From NCBI GenBank assembly GCA_964023205.1, contig OZ026850.1, positions 3,556,368 through 3,620,367 on the forward strand: a stretch of 64,000 nt of DNA, in the 5' to 3' direction. The stretch's first letter is position 1, and every line of letters starts with the position of its first letter. The notes beneath the pieces are model-generated. The model made no database searches. It was not told the DNA's origin and saw only the letters and a list, made by a program, of their open reading frames with translations. Below are positions 39,701 to 45,800 of the stretch, one piece after another. A program made the translations under genes and the position numbers. This DNA comes from Lutraria lutraria (Eukaryota; Mollusca; Bivalvia; Venerida; Mactridae).

Positions 39701-40021
39701 AGTCTACCTACTTGTTACGACATCAATTTAACACCACTAACATCGACAGTCGCTGGCCTCAAGCTGTCAGCAACGATTATTCGATTATAATCGATTATCA
39801 AATACATCATGAGAGGATATGATATTAAACTGATACTTCTGGTTGACAAGGATTTGACATAAATCTGTGAAAATACCTTTGCAATTAATATCAACTTCAA
39901 TCTTTCCCTCTTTCCTACTCTTAAGAATATCACCAATAATTCCATCCTGGCCCCGTCTGGCACACAGCAACAACGACTCTTCCAAGGGGATTTCCTCGTC
40001 GGGGGATTCGGGCTCTGACAT
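618..40021 (-). CDS. OSBPL1A: Oxysterol-binding protein-related protein 1 (ORP1), 18 exons, 3' part outside window
   Basis: Long-form ORP1, a sterol/phosphoinositide sensor that bridges late endosomes and ER. Exons read on the minus strand: 40021-39877, 38300-38215, 37630-37556, 37092-36981, 36426-36341, 35714-35570, 34796-34684, 34081-34011, 33509-33446, 32864-32730, 31529-31407, 29592-29505, 29012-28906, 28418-28238, 27872-27719, 20120-20045, 2902-2768, 715-618. Every junction is GT/AG and all phases agree, giving 664 codons plus 2 nt. Domains in order: ankyrin repeats (about 1-216), PH (about 240-360), coiled region (about 386-490), FFAT (499-505), ORD from about 588. The domain order and many blocks match vertebrate ORP1L from family knowledge ([60 protein letters not shown]). 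The last exon ends in phase 2 with a donor; no HHPP-encoding exon lies in 1-617, so the ORD continues off the left edge. The ATG at 40021 follows an AG two bases upstream (tgatttctag), so an untranslated first exon farther upstream is likely. Confidence 0.95.
920..1175. repeat. C-rich minisatellite (tgcccctcccc units), G4-capable on the transcribed RNA strand
   Basis: About a dozen imperfect ~20-bp units built on gcccctcccccaaataaa. The minus strand, which is the sense strand of ORP1, reads ggggaggggc repeatedly, so the intron RNA could form G-quadruplexes. It lies about 200 bp upstream of the exon 18 acceptor. The 68-codon open frame across it is a by-product. Confidence 0.8.
2020..2735. repeat. 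23-24-bp minisatellite, about 30 copies
   Basis: Units of the type cactaggccctcaaaatatt plus ctgt, with aag/agg and tct/tca variants. It ends about 30 bp from the donor of ORP1 exon 17. Confidence 0.9.
2768..2902 (-). CDS. OSBPL1A: ORP1 exon 17: ORD lid and first strand
   Basis: Residues 588-632, starting [20 protein letters not shown]. This block corresponds to the lid and early ORD of the OSBP family, which covers the bound sterol. Acceptor ttcttccag, donor gtatgtg. A 24-bp minisatellite begins about 30 bp inside the following intron. Confidence 0.95.
4104..4803 (+). mobile_element. tRNA-related SINE, interrupted by a MITE
   Basis: Starts in a (tttg)n stretch, then tatgccccttttcaacagtc, and ends in a tRNA-like tail (cccacgaccctctatcagtt ... 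ttaaccactcgactacgga). Related copies are at 61495-61750, 34270-34438 and 37329-37451 (minus). Compared with the 61.5-kb copy, it is split by 456 bp of another element at 4317-4772. It resembles molluscan V-SINE-type repeats; exact family not determined. Confidence 0.65.
4317..4772. mobile_element. 456-bp MITE with tagggctgagta ends, nested in a SINE
   Basis: Left end tagggctgagtaccgat and right end atcgatactcagcccta are inverted repeats. Interior is rich in tatcgat motifs. No coding sequence. The surrounding SINE is contiguous if this block is removed. Flanking target duplication is degraded, so the superfamily (hAT-like suspected) is uncertain. Confidence 0.75.
4884..4970. repeat. Short near-perfect hairpin element (copy 1 of 3)
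   Basis: Two ~30-bp arms (tcgagggctcagtgcaacac / gttgcgttgaaccctcga) flank a ~15-nt loop (tgttcttatttcaatat). The same hairpin is at 39020-39101 and 43601-43684. Confidence 0.9.
5059..5281 (+). repeat. Dispersed repeat with ccttgacctttgacctactg core
   Basis: Contains tgaccttgacctttgaccta and ends actatcgatacaggggca. Other copies: 31146-31350 (plus) and about 21687-22075 (minus, split by a MITE). Non-coding; a degraded SINE or transposon end is likely. Confidence 0.7.
6260..6648. mobile_element. tactgtcaaacctg-type MITE, split by a second element
   Basis: Ends tactgtcaaacctgtttt and aaaggtttgactgta are inverted repeats; interior has ataaaggccacc motifs. The best intact relative is 33225-33427; further diverged copies lie at about 36700-36870 and 39103-39288. 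Interrupted at 6326-6527. Confidence 0.8.
6326..6527. mobile_element. 202-bp hAT-like MITE with exact 5-bp target duplication
   Basis: Ends cagggccct and agggccctg are perfect inverted repeats. ttctt is present at both sides (6321-6325 and 6528-6532), and removing element plus one copy restores the host MITE. CAGGG ends with a 5-bp duplication suggest a hAT5-type element (inference). Confidence 0.82.
6867..7967. repeat. 29-bp minisatellite, about 38 copies
   Basis: Unit ggatcagtctatattgatct followed by agaattaca. The central copies are nearly identical; outer copies are diverged. Lies in the 17-kb ORP1 intron. Confidence 0.95.
9220..9475 (+). repeat. Dispersed repeat with ggacggaaggatggacggac
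   Basis: Contains gggtcataactcctgtgaaa, then a GGAC-type microsatellite and acatttttatggcggaggct. Related in its cataactc motif to the 12.4-kb element. Non-coding. Confidence 0.5.
10652..11405. repeat. 33-bp minisatellite, about 22 copies, rich in TTCnnGAA
   Basis: Unit cttcatgaatatttcttgaa followed by ctatacctgtata. As 33 is a multiple of three, both strands stay open for long stretches (281 codons on minus, 145 on plus), but the products are pure 11-residue repeats and no start, signal or splice context supports translation. Each unit holds TTCATGAA and TTCTTGAA. Confidence 0.95.
11970..12245. repeat. 23-24-bp minisatellite (ggtgtcccaagagctagcta)
   Basis: About eleven imperfect copies of ggtgtcccaagaactagcta plus ttt. 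Non-coding. Confidence 0.85.
12441..14004 (+). mobile_element. Pearl/BIV160-like non-autonomous element with ~168-bp tandem core
   Basis: Ends atacccccaga and tctgggggtat are inverted repeats. The interior is eight or so copies of a ~150-170-bp unit containing gggctataactcagtgaaaa, aagcatgcacaactaggctt and gaagtttcattgagatcctg. The later units, from about 13,200, are near-identical at 168-170 bp. The array is followed by a (gacc)n microsatellite at 13911-13955. This layout fits the pearl elements known from oysters and the BIV160 satellite; the family match is from memory and unverified. Confidence 0.75.
14920..15050 (-). mobile_element. Degraded tRNA-derived SINE
   Basis: Shares the tgagtagtccaatgaaatac ... 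taccactgagcaccc tail with the copies at 31915-32130 and 35150-35285. Box B is decayed (tttgaacacaca). Confidence 0.5.
15655..15915. repeat. ~20-bp minisatellite (ggtggcccttaattcaca)
   Basis: About thirteen imperfect units of aggtggcccttaattcacaa. Non-coding. Confidence 0.85.
16381..16545 (+). repeat. Dispersed repeat (aacaagagcgccgcaagcag)
   Basis: Begins aacaagagcgccgcaagcag and includes gaagtttcatgttgctacat and gagttatgagctacattgaa. Other copies at 26204-26340 and 33799-33945. Confidence 0.65.
18524..18697. mobile_element. hAT-like MITE with cagggctttttt ends
   Basis: Inverted ends cagggctttttt and aaaaaagccctg; interior gggg/aaaa-rich with ctctgctatagaaggaaaaa at the right end. Close relative at 38354-38564. 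No clear target duplication. Confidence 0.75.
20045..20120 (-). CDS. OSBPL1A: ORP1 exon 16: entry to the ORD
   Basis: Residues 562-587: [20 protein letters not shown] then QCIGK, matching the vertebrate block RNDFSIWSILRKCIG. Acceptor ttttttcag, donor gtaagtac. It sits alone between a 7.6-kb intron on its 5' side and a 17-kb intron on its 3' side. Confidence 0.93.
21868..22046. mobile_element. hAT-like MITE with cagggttctcaataa ends, inside another repeat
   Basis: Ends cagggttctcaataa and ttattgagaaccctg are perfect inverted repeats. A sister copy lies at 33603-33777. It splits a minus-strand copy of the ccttgacctttgacc repeat (about 21687-22075). No matching 5-bp duplication is left here. 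Confidence 0.8.
24206..24285. mobile_element. Partial tacagtgcaacctc MITE
   Basis: Begins tacagtgcaacctctccaaa and includes gttgttgagaggttgttgcc; the other end is missing. Fuller copies at 29284-29443 and 35947-36119. Confidence 0.65.
26593..26633 (-). CDS. OSBPL1A: Putative alternative first exon of a short ORP1S-like isoform
   Basis: On the minus strand an ATG at 26633 in good context (ctcaacATGgct) opens 13 codons ([13 protein letters not shown]) plus two bases and meets a strong donor, gtatgtttgt, at 26592. Its phase (2) is exactly that needed to join exon 16 at 20120, giving ...[16 protein letters not shown]. It lies between exons 15 and 16, where the short human ORP1S form also begins relative to the ORD. 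Upstream sequence is locally CpG-richer (gcggacgccgcgc at about 26730), as a promoter might be. Transcript evidence would settle it. Confidence 0.65.
27719..27872 (-). CDS. OSBPL1A: ORP1 exon 15: Ser-rich linker
   Basis: Residues 511-561, low in conserved features ([15 protein letters not shown], then [20 protein letters not shown]). It connects FFAT to the ORD. Acceptor cattacag and donor gtaagtg are clear; it ends in phase 2, matching exon 16. Confidence 0.85.
28145..28215. repeat. Inverted repeat carrying ATTGG/CCAAT
   Basis: gattggtcagttta ... taaactgaccaatg, arms of about 14 bp. Related diverged copies near 360-510, 14460-14530 and 33040-33120. Confidence 0.6.
28238..28418 (-). CDS. OSBPL1A: ORP1 exon 14: FFAT motif exon
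   Basis: Residues 451-510. A charged helix ([14 protein letters not shown]) is followed by a Ser/Arg stretch and the acidic core [20 protein letters not shown] is close to the canonical FFAT consensus EFFDAxE, with acidic residues before it, and lies where human ORP1L has its own FFAT. FFAT motifs bind the MSP domain of the ER proteins VAPA/VAPB, so ER tethering is predicted to be conserved. Confidence 0.92.
28906..29592 (-). CDS. OSBPL1A: ORP1 exons 12-13: coiled linker
   Basis: Residues about 386-450. Exon 12 (29592-29505) and exon 13 (29012-28906) encode helix-forming sequence with regular hydrophobics ([29 protein letters not shown]), corresponding to the segment between PH and FFAT in vertebrate ORP1L. 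The exon 12 acceptor lies about 15-20 bp from a 1-kb GU-rich minisatellite, so it has no conventional polypyrimidine tract. Confidence 0.88.
29284..29443. mobile_element. tacagtgcaacctc MITE
   Basis: Ends tacagtgcaacatctcc and ggtgaggttgtactgta are inverted repeats. Interior gagaggttgttgctctagag. Same family as 35947-36119, which is in the opposite orientation. Confidence 0.8.
29606..30676. repeat. 17/34-bp minisatellite, about 1.07 kb, against the exon 12 acceptor
   Basis: Alternating 17-mers ctctatacacaacacag and ctttatacacaacttaa form a 34-bp higher-order unit, about 31 copies, with few substitutions. In ORP1 sense orientation it reads gttgtgtataaagttaag, that is GU-rich. Confidence 0.95.
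31146..31350 (+). repeat. Dispersed repeat with ccttgacctttgacctactg core
   Basis: Second good copy of the repeat at 5059-5281; ends ccccgatctatcaatacggg. It keeps several frames open by chance. Confidence 0.7.
31407..34796 (-). CDS. OSBPL1A: ORP1 exons 7-11: PH domain
   Basis: Residues about 217-385. Exon 7 ends in [12 protein letters not shown] and exon 8 continues with [20 protein letters not shown], the first strands of a PH fold. Exon 11 carries the closing helix with the invariant tryptophan ([16 protein letters not shown]). Exon 10 (32864-32730) encodes a Gly/Asp-rich stretch ([20 protein letters not shown]) that looks like an enlarged loop compared with the human protein as I recall it. 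The PH domain of ORP1L binds phosphoinositides on endosomes; that role is inferred by homology. Confidence 0.9.
31558..31768. mobile_element. ~210-bp mariner-like MITE with TA target duplication
   Basis: Ends tactgtggaatcattaattt and attaatgattctacagta are inverted repeats flanked by TA. Interior has arms such as cgtggggacataaattcgtg and a central hairpin. Second copy at 62012-62212 inside a GPCR pseudogene. Confidence 0.88.
31915..32130 (-). mobile_element. tRNA-derived SINE with recognisable pol III box B
   Basis: On the minus strand the head reads gctgatctagtggtaaggtg (box A region, about 32098-32117), then ggttcgaatctc (box B, 32061-32072), a near-perfect match to GGTTCGAnTCC. Body continues to about 31915. 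Confidence 0.7.
33225..33427. mobile_element. tacagtcaaacctg MITE, intact copy
   Basis: Inverted ends tacagtcaaacctgtgtaa and ttaacaggtttgacagta; interior repeats of aataaaggtcacctgtc. Defines the family interrupted at 6260-6648. Confidence 0.85.
33603..33777. mobile_element. hAT-like MITE with exact 5-bp target duplication
   Basis: Ends cagggttctcaataa and ttattgagaaccctg; tatgg flanks both sides (33598-33602 and 33778-33782). Interior gcaggctgcaggccaattta matches the copy at 21868 in inverted orientation. Confidence 0.88.
33799..33945 (+). repeat. Dispersed repeat (aacaagagtgccacaaatgg)
   Basis: Copy of the 16381 and 26204 repeat; shares gaagtttcaagttgctacac and gagttatgagctacattaaa. Confidence 0.65.
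34270..34438 (+). mobile_element. SINE fragment (ttttcaacagtcagggtcat)
   Basis: 5' part of the SINE seen at 4104 and 61495: gggttttacaccccttttca, then gctgacagttcacttaagca. The tRNA-like tail is lost. Confidence 0.6.
35150..35285 (-). mobile_element. Degraded tRNA-derived SINE
   Basis: Same family as 31915-32130; tail attaccactagaccacagatc and a decayed box B (gagactcaaac). Confidence 0.55.
35570..40021 (-). CDS. OSBPL1A: ORP1 exons 1-6: N-terminal ankyrin repeats
   Basis: Residues 1-216. The first repeat spans the exon 1/2 junction (DINCKG, then [20 protein letters not shown]), the second is in exons 3-4 ([20 protein letters not shown]) and a further one is in exon 6 ([20 protein letters not shown]). 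In vertebrate ORP1L this region binds Rab7 on late endosomes, so that role is expected here by homology. Exon 1 is acidic at its start ([14 protein letters not shown]). Exon 5 (36426-36341) is the least conserved and codes for a charged linker helix. The intron upstream of exon 3 is filled with a minisatellite that stops about 20 bp from the acceptor. Confidence 0.93.
35947..36119. mobile_element. tacagtgcaacctc MITE, inverted orientation
   Basis: Ends tacagtacaacctcacctg and ttggagaggttgcactgta; interior ctctctagagcaacaacctc. Lies in the intron between ORP1 exons 5 and 6. Confidence 0.82.
37329..37451 (-). mobile_element. SINE fragment, minus orientation
   Basis: Reverse complement of the 4104/61495 SINE head: ccgactgttgaaaaggggcg then aacaaacaaacaaacc. 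Confidence 0.6.
37645..37996. repeat. ~55-60-bp minisatellite against the exon 3 acceptor
   Basis: Six or so diverged units containing gggagacaactccagattca and acgtacagaaatgtcatg. Begins about 15 bp from the start of ORP1 exon 3. Confidence 0.8.
38354..38564. mobile_element. hAT-like MITE (cagggccttttttt ends)
   Basis: Related to 18524-18697; right end gttatagaaggaaaaaaagc then tctg. Flanks taatg and tcatg match at four of five bases, compatible with an old 5-bp duplication. Confidence 0.7.
38668..38783. mobile_element. Short hAT-like MITE (cagaggcagatcc ends)
   Basis: Inverted ends cagaggcagatcc and aaatccacctctg; G-rich interior. Flanks ggatg and agatg match at four of five bases. Confidence 0.65.
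39020..39101. repeat. Short near-perfect hairpin element (copy 2 of 3)
   Basis: tcgagggttcagcgcaacac ... gttgcgttgaaccctcg around the loop tgttcttatttcaatatg. Immediately followed by a diverged tacagtcaaa-type MITE (39103-39288). Confidence 0.9.
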
Positions 40022-41468
40022 AGCTAGAAATCAATCAAATCTTCAACCTATTCAAAATACAAAATAAAATCATAACTTAATGCTGAACTGAAGTAGGCTG
40101 TAAATAACCAGTCAGTTTATGCATATCAGTTGGAAATATATTTCCCACTCGGCCACTGCCAAGCCCGAATTTGGACTAAATGAATTCCTGTAAAATGATG
40201 ATACATATGCAACATATGCATACATCTCTAAAATGAACATAGGTGTCAAATGGGCCATTAAACAACAGACAAACATACAATTTGTTGATAGAGAAAATGA
40301 AAAAAAATCATAAATGGGCGTGATTCTCGTTCCAATATTCTTTGCAAAATAAATTCAGAATCAACATAAATTATATATACATGTATATGCCTATAACTAA
40401 CAGTGTCACGCCCTACAACAAATAAATTAATTATGGATAATTTTCATCTCATACTGTACCAGGATACACATAACCTGAGGTACGTTATTGATAAACTCAT
40501 TGCAAAATGATTGATTAATCAGTAAATATTTTTAAAACTTCAAATTACAAAAAAAATATCAAAAGAAGAAAATATCAAAAGAAGTGACCAACTGAAAAAG
40601 TAATAGAAATGATATTAGAAGTTTTATGACGAAAGAAAAGTACAAAAGTCAAATTCATTGTACCGGAACGGAATGAAAAAAAATCCATGATAGAACTTTG
40701 AAATTGAATTTTGGTCAACGCTTACTATGAATAATGTCGATCTTATGACATCCCTCAATTTCCCCAAAATCTCGGTAAGTGTTAATTGAAGTTTGTCTCC
40801 ACTCAAGTGTACTATGCCCACTCCAAAGAATAAAGATTGTCACCATAAACAAACCATAAAATATGAACTTTCGTCACATGACTAACTTCCTACTTTCATT
40901 TCAAGACTGTATAAAACCCAACATGTACCGTACCGTACCAAACACCGGAAGGATTTTTTCAACAGTGATACTTGAGGATATATATACATATGAACAACTG
41001 TCGGAAGATTGGTGTACCGGAATTAACTGGCTCGCTTCATTTAAATTAAGGTACGTATTAGTTAGATCTATATCTATATACGCCATTCATCTTCTATTTT
41101 CTGATCTATATCCGTATACAGTACACGCATGTACAAAATGAGTACAGAAATAATTTTAGATTAAATCTGAAATAGGAAGGAAGTATCTATGACCAACAAT
41201 GGTTAAAGTTGGGCCTCTTCATGTATAATGATAACTATGGATGCAGGATTTATTTGTTAAAGGGGTCGTAATAGCACAGGAGTAGCTAATATAACATAAG
41301 TCATGCCATTTTAAGATATCTTCTATTTACATGCTCATTTAAAAAAATAGGGTAGGTAAGTTGAAAGCGCGTGAAAAGGGAAAAAAGTGAGAATGTGAAT
41401 GTACCGGGCCGTTTCTCGGGCCTATACAAATATTCAAATTTTGGCTACATAAGCTTCTTATACTATTG

Positions 41469-41596
41469 CACAGGCTACCGGCATGTGATAACAGCAAATT
41501 AAAGTTTCACAAAAAAAAATGTTCACCTTAATAGAGTACTCTATAATATATAAGGTGAAACGTTAATTTGCTGTTATCACATGCCGGTAGCCTGTG
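41469..41596. mobile_element. 128-bp foldback element with 34-bp perfect arms
   Basis: Arm cacaggctaccggcatgtga continues taacagcaaattaa and is mirrored exactly at the right end (gccggtagcctgtg). A second inner inverted pair (gtttcac / gtgaaac) extends the stem. Confidence 0.88.
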
Positions 41597-42763
41597 TTAT
41601 AAAGAATAATGAGCGTATGCGGCCAAAATTGGATTTTGTGTCAACCTGTTGGCTTGTCTAAAAGTCTGGGATTAAGGATAACCAGAAACAGAGACACAGT
41701 AATATAATTATTAGGTCCATACCTGAAACATACAATATATTTTACACGTTACATCTTTTGAATGTAATATAGATGATATACATCAAAACCATGATATATA
41801 GGCCTAGACCTGAATAATTATGATTGGTATCAGTGTTGAGATGGTCGCAGAATAATTTCTGATATAGGTGATCAAATGTACGTTTTTAAAAATTGGTGAT
41901 GTTCGGGAAAAAAATTAAATTATGATACCCAATATGATAACAATATCACATTGGTGGCTTTAAAAATCGCTGAAAGGAATTTATTCAAATGCGTTTTTAT
42001 TGTTATTTTAAAACGATGGAACATTTTAAAGTTAATGTGTAGACACGGGTTTTTATTACACTGATTTCGTATAGAATATTTACTGTTGTCCGTTTGATAT
42101 CTTGATACAATGTTTTTACTACTGAAGTCACTCAAAAGTGCTTTTATTTGCCTTATAACTGATTTTTTTAGGAAGACGTCATGGTACCAAACCTTAAGTG
42201 ATTTTGAAGAGCATAACTAATATTTTCCCTCGACGACAACAATGTTGTACACATCCTTCTCAATTAAATAGTCTTACTAAGTTAACAATCAGGACTGAAC
42301 GCACAATTTCATAGCAACATAAACGTTTTTTTCTTTATTTTGCTTCGATGTCACTTCATCTTGACTTTCCCTGTCTATTTTTGGTACAGCAATGCACATA
42401 CATCAATAACGGATCTGGGCAATCGTAACCGTTTCTTGGGCATCATCCGTAACTGTGTAGGGTTAAAAAGTTTGGTTACATATATTTTGGTTTTGGTTTC
42501 CAGTCACTACTTTTCATCATTAGGTTCTCGATTTCAAGAATCATTCTCAGAATTACGGACTTTCAAACGTGTTTATATCGTTCAGCATCAAGATCCCATT
42601 GAAAGAGAAATAGGTTGTTACCAACATTGGATTCACAGGGTGAGCTATGACGGAAAGTAGCCCGGGAACAACATCAACAGCAACAACAAGATGACGGCCT
42701 GCATATTATGTCCGAGACACTTTTCTTTAGACAAACGCCGAGGAGTTCCAATTAGGTACTGGG

Positions 42764-42805
42764 ACGTCAGTGTAACGTTATGACGTCTTGGCGTTGGTGA
42801 CGTCA
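42764..42805. promoter_or_regulatory. Three CRE-like sites ahead of the stathmin-like gene
   Basis: tgacgtca at 42798-42805 is the perfect palindromic cAMP response element. tgacgtct (42781-42788) and gacgtcag (42763-42770) are one base short of it. They lie 35-77 bp before the ATG at 42840. CREB/ATF binding is inferred from motif only. Confidence 0.6.
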
Positions 42806-42839
42806 CACTTGGATACGCCTTCAACATAATATAGACACG

Positions 42840-45800
42840 ATGGCGCGCGGTAAGCAAAAAATCACGATTATTCAAGTTAAATCGGCACCAGATTGCGATA
42901 CAGTCATTAATCTAGTTAAACTAGCAAATGAAACGACCGACCATACTTCAAGTGAGAACAAGATGGAAGAAGTAATGAGATTGTCGCCAGATATTATCCA
43001 CGAGAAAATGGATCGTCTGGATATCTCGTCTGTCTTAGCAACAAATGAAACTGCTCATGATTACGTACAAGCTATGCAACAAATATCACCATGCCATGCT
43101 GATAAGAACAAAACTATTGAAGATCAATTCACAGGAGTTCAACTAAAGACAACAGGAGCAGCCGACAACGCTGTGGAAATCTTAGAACCTGAACTGATGG
43201 TTGTTGGACATAAAGTTGGAGAAGATGATACGGAACAGAAAAAGAAGAAGAAAAAGAAGAGCAAGAAAAAGGTATTTGTGTTTAATCTGATCAATTTGTT
43301 ATAAAACATGTGGTATGTCTGAAACAGGATTGTTGATTTTTTTAGAAAAAAAACAACAAATCAAATTTAATTTTTGTTTGAGACTTGTTTTTTTTATATC
43401 TTACAAGTCGCTTGTTTTCTGCAGCCATACATTATTTGCTGTGGTATTTTTAGCAGATCTCAGACTTGCATTAGTTTTAATGTAGTGCCTTTGAAATTAA
43501 GTTATGTACAGTAATAGCTGTATGCTTTGCAGCCATTTCACTGTTTTGTTATGCTGCTAGTCATGGTATAAGATGTCAATGGCTCATTGTGAAACAGACA
43601 TCTCGAGGGTTCAGCGCAACACTGTCGTAACTTGTTCTTATTCCAGAGTGAGTTACGACATTGTTGCGTTGAACCCTCGATCTGTAAAAAATGTTTGATA
43701 AAAAAGGTACAGTATAACCCCTGAAAACCGGACCCCTTCCGGACTGAGCCAAAAGTCCGGTTTTCAGAGAACTTTTGGTAAAATTGGAAATTTATCCATA
43801 CTTGGTCTTGTGGGTGACTAATTTGTATATGTACCACATTGTTGTTTTATATCCTTAGTTGTATTTATATGTATTACTACTAGTATATGAATGCTGAACC
43901 AAGCAAAGAATGTGCTTTCCAAATATAGTACCCTTTTGTCTTCTGTGTAAGGGTTTTATAGCAATCAGGTTGTGTAAGTGAAACAGCTCGAACTCAGTAC
44001 TACTCAGGGAAACCTGATAACACATGTAGAAAAGGAAATGACAAACTCATACTTTTAAAGATGGTTTAAGAATCTGACAATTTTAATTTTGTCTTCAAGA
44101 GACGATTAAAACATTCTATGCTTAGAAGGTGGTTCAGACATTATTTTAAAGAACTGCAATGATAATGTATTCAGAGAACTTTTTTGCATTGATTATAGAA
44201 GAGAAAAATGCGACTTGAAAATCGTCCGATTTTCAGAGAATTCCGGTTTTCAGGGAGTCCGGTTTTTTAGGGGTTATACTGTATTTGTTCGTATTATAAG
44301 CTGCCGCCCTAGCACATCACATTAATTTTGTAGTCTCTTTATTTAATTTTCCTAATATGATTTTGACAATTAGTTTTCATAGCAAACTTATGGGACTGTA
44401 ATACCCTGTCTCCCTGAGTCCCTTTTATTTCCCCTGAGCCCGGATTCCTCCATATTTAAGGAGCGAATCCCGTACCCAATTTAAGAACAAAATGTAATTC
44501 CCACGTCCCGTTTCGCCACTGTGTACCGCGTCCTGCCTAAAAATGGCCCGAATCCCAAGACCCAAAAAGGGGTGTATTACAGCCACACTTATTGTTGCTA
44601 TAATCATTACAAGGTATAAAATAAAGACACACAGTTTTATTTCGGCTTGCTTGCATGCTAGTTCATGCACAGTATAATCAACAAAATAAACAATGGACAA
44701 CTTTTGGACAAAATTAATCGCTTAATTACTAATTTTTAGAAGAAGAAAGTGAGCCCTGGTGTGGAGACTACAGCACCAACAGAACCAAACAAAGAAGTTA
44801 CACGACCAGCAAGGCTTGAACCAATAAAGAAAACAAAACAAGCACAAGAAGTAACTAACAAGACAAAAGACCGCGCACTGAAGAATATTGGATGCTTTGG
44901 ATTTATCTCTACGTGGCTGGCAAAGAGAAAAGAAAAGCGAAGAGAGAAGAAACGAAGAGCCATCAAAGCCAGAAAGACGAAGTCGGTGGAATCATTAGGT
45001 AACCTTTTCATTCATGATAAATAGGATATGAAAAAAGCCAAGAGTATTTAATTTTAGTTAAAGGCCATTGGCTTTTTTTTTAATTTGGCAATACAGAACT
45101 GATAACGATAATACAAAATAAGAAATATATTTTATTAAATTTTGTTCTAAAACAATATGTTTTATAATGCTTTTCTTTATCAAAATCTCGTAAAATTGTT
45201 CGATCCTTTTTCTCTTTTTTTTGTAATATCATTGAAACAATACTGTGCCACATTTCTGTATGTATTTCGTGATTAACAAAATAAAATTTTGAAATGTTTT
45301 TTTATTGCAAGTAAACGTCAGTTTTACTGATAAGTCAACTTTCTAGGTATATAAAACGTACTTATTGTTGTGTTGTTAAAAAATAGAAAGATCAGTGGCA
45401 GCAAAGGAAAGTCCCTGACGTGTTTTGTGGGAGCTACATATATTCAGAGTGGGAATCTCAGAGGTGGCATAGTTTATAGGTGGTCTTTATGGGTGAACTT
45501 GTTGACGGAGAGACTGTAAACAATGTAAAAATGAGTATTTGGGTCATTTCCATTACATCATACAAATCAGAAAAGCCATGATTTAATACAGAAAACGTTT
45601 TAAAGGTTTAGAAAAGAGAACTAATTGATAGAGTGGTATTTTGATATGTCACTAACACTGTCGTATGTGACATAGAGAGTGGTATTTTTGAAACATAGGC
45701 ATACGTAGAGAGTGGTATGTTTGAAACGTGGCATACGTAGAGAGTGGTATTTTGATATGTCACTAACACTGTCGTATGTGGCATAGAGAGTGGTATTTTG

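Larger units (their letters stand above)
40022..42839. other. Intergenic region between ORP1 and the stathmin-like gene
   Basis: The two genes are head to head, 2.8 kb apart. Contains a foldback element at 41469 and CRE-like sites at 42764-42805. Several open frames (for example 40863-41141 plus, 42340-42660 plus) have no recognisable protein features. A 5' untranslated exon of ORP1 may lie here. Confidence 0.5.

Noticed and set aside
40863..41141. 92-codon plus-strand frame upstream of ORP1
   Set aside because: No domain or conserved motif recognised, and no splice or promoter support.
42340..42660. 106-codon plus-strand frame before the stathmin-like gene
   Set aside because: No recognised motif, and codon use looks random; more likely promoter or 5' flanking sequence.
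43538..43837. 99-codon minus frame
   Set aside because: Spans a hairpin element and the end of a pogo-like element; chance frame.
44736..45011. 91-codon minus frame opposite stathmin-like exon 2
   Set aside because: Exact antisense shadow of a well-supported exon.
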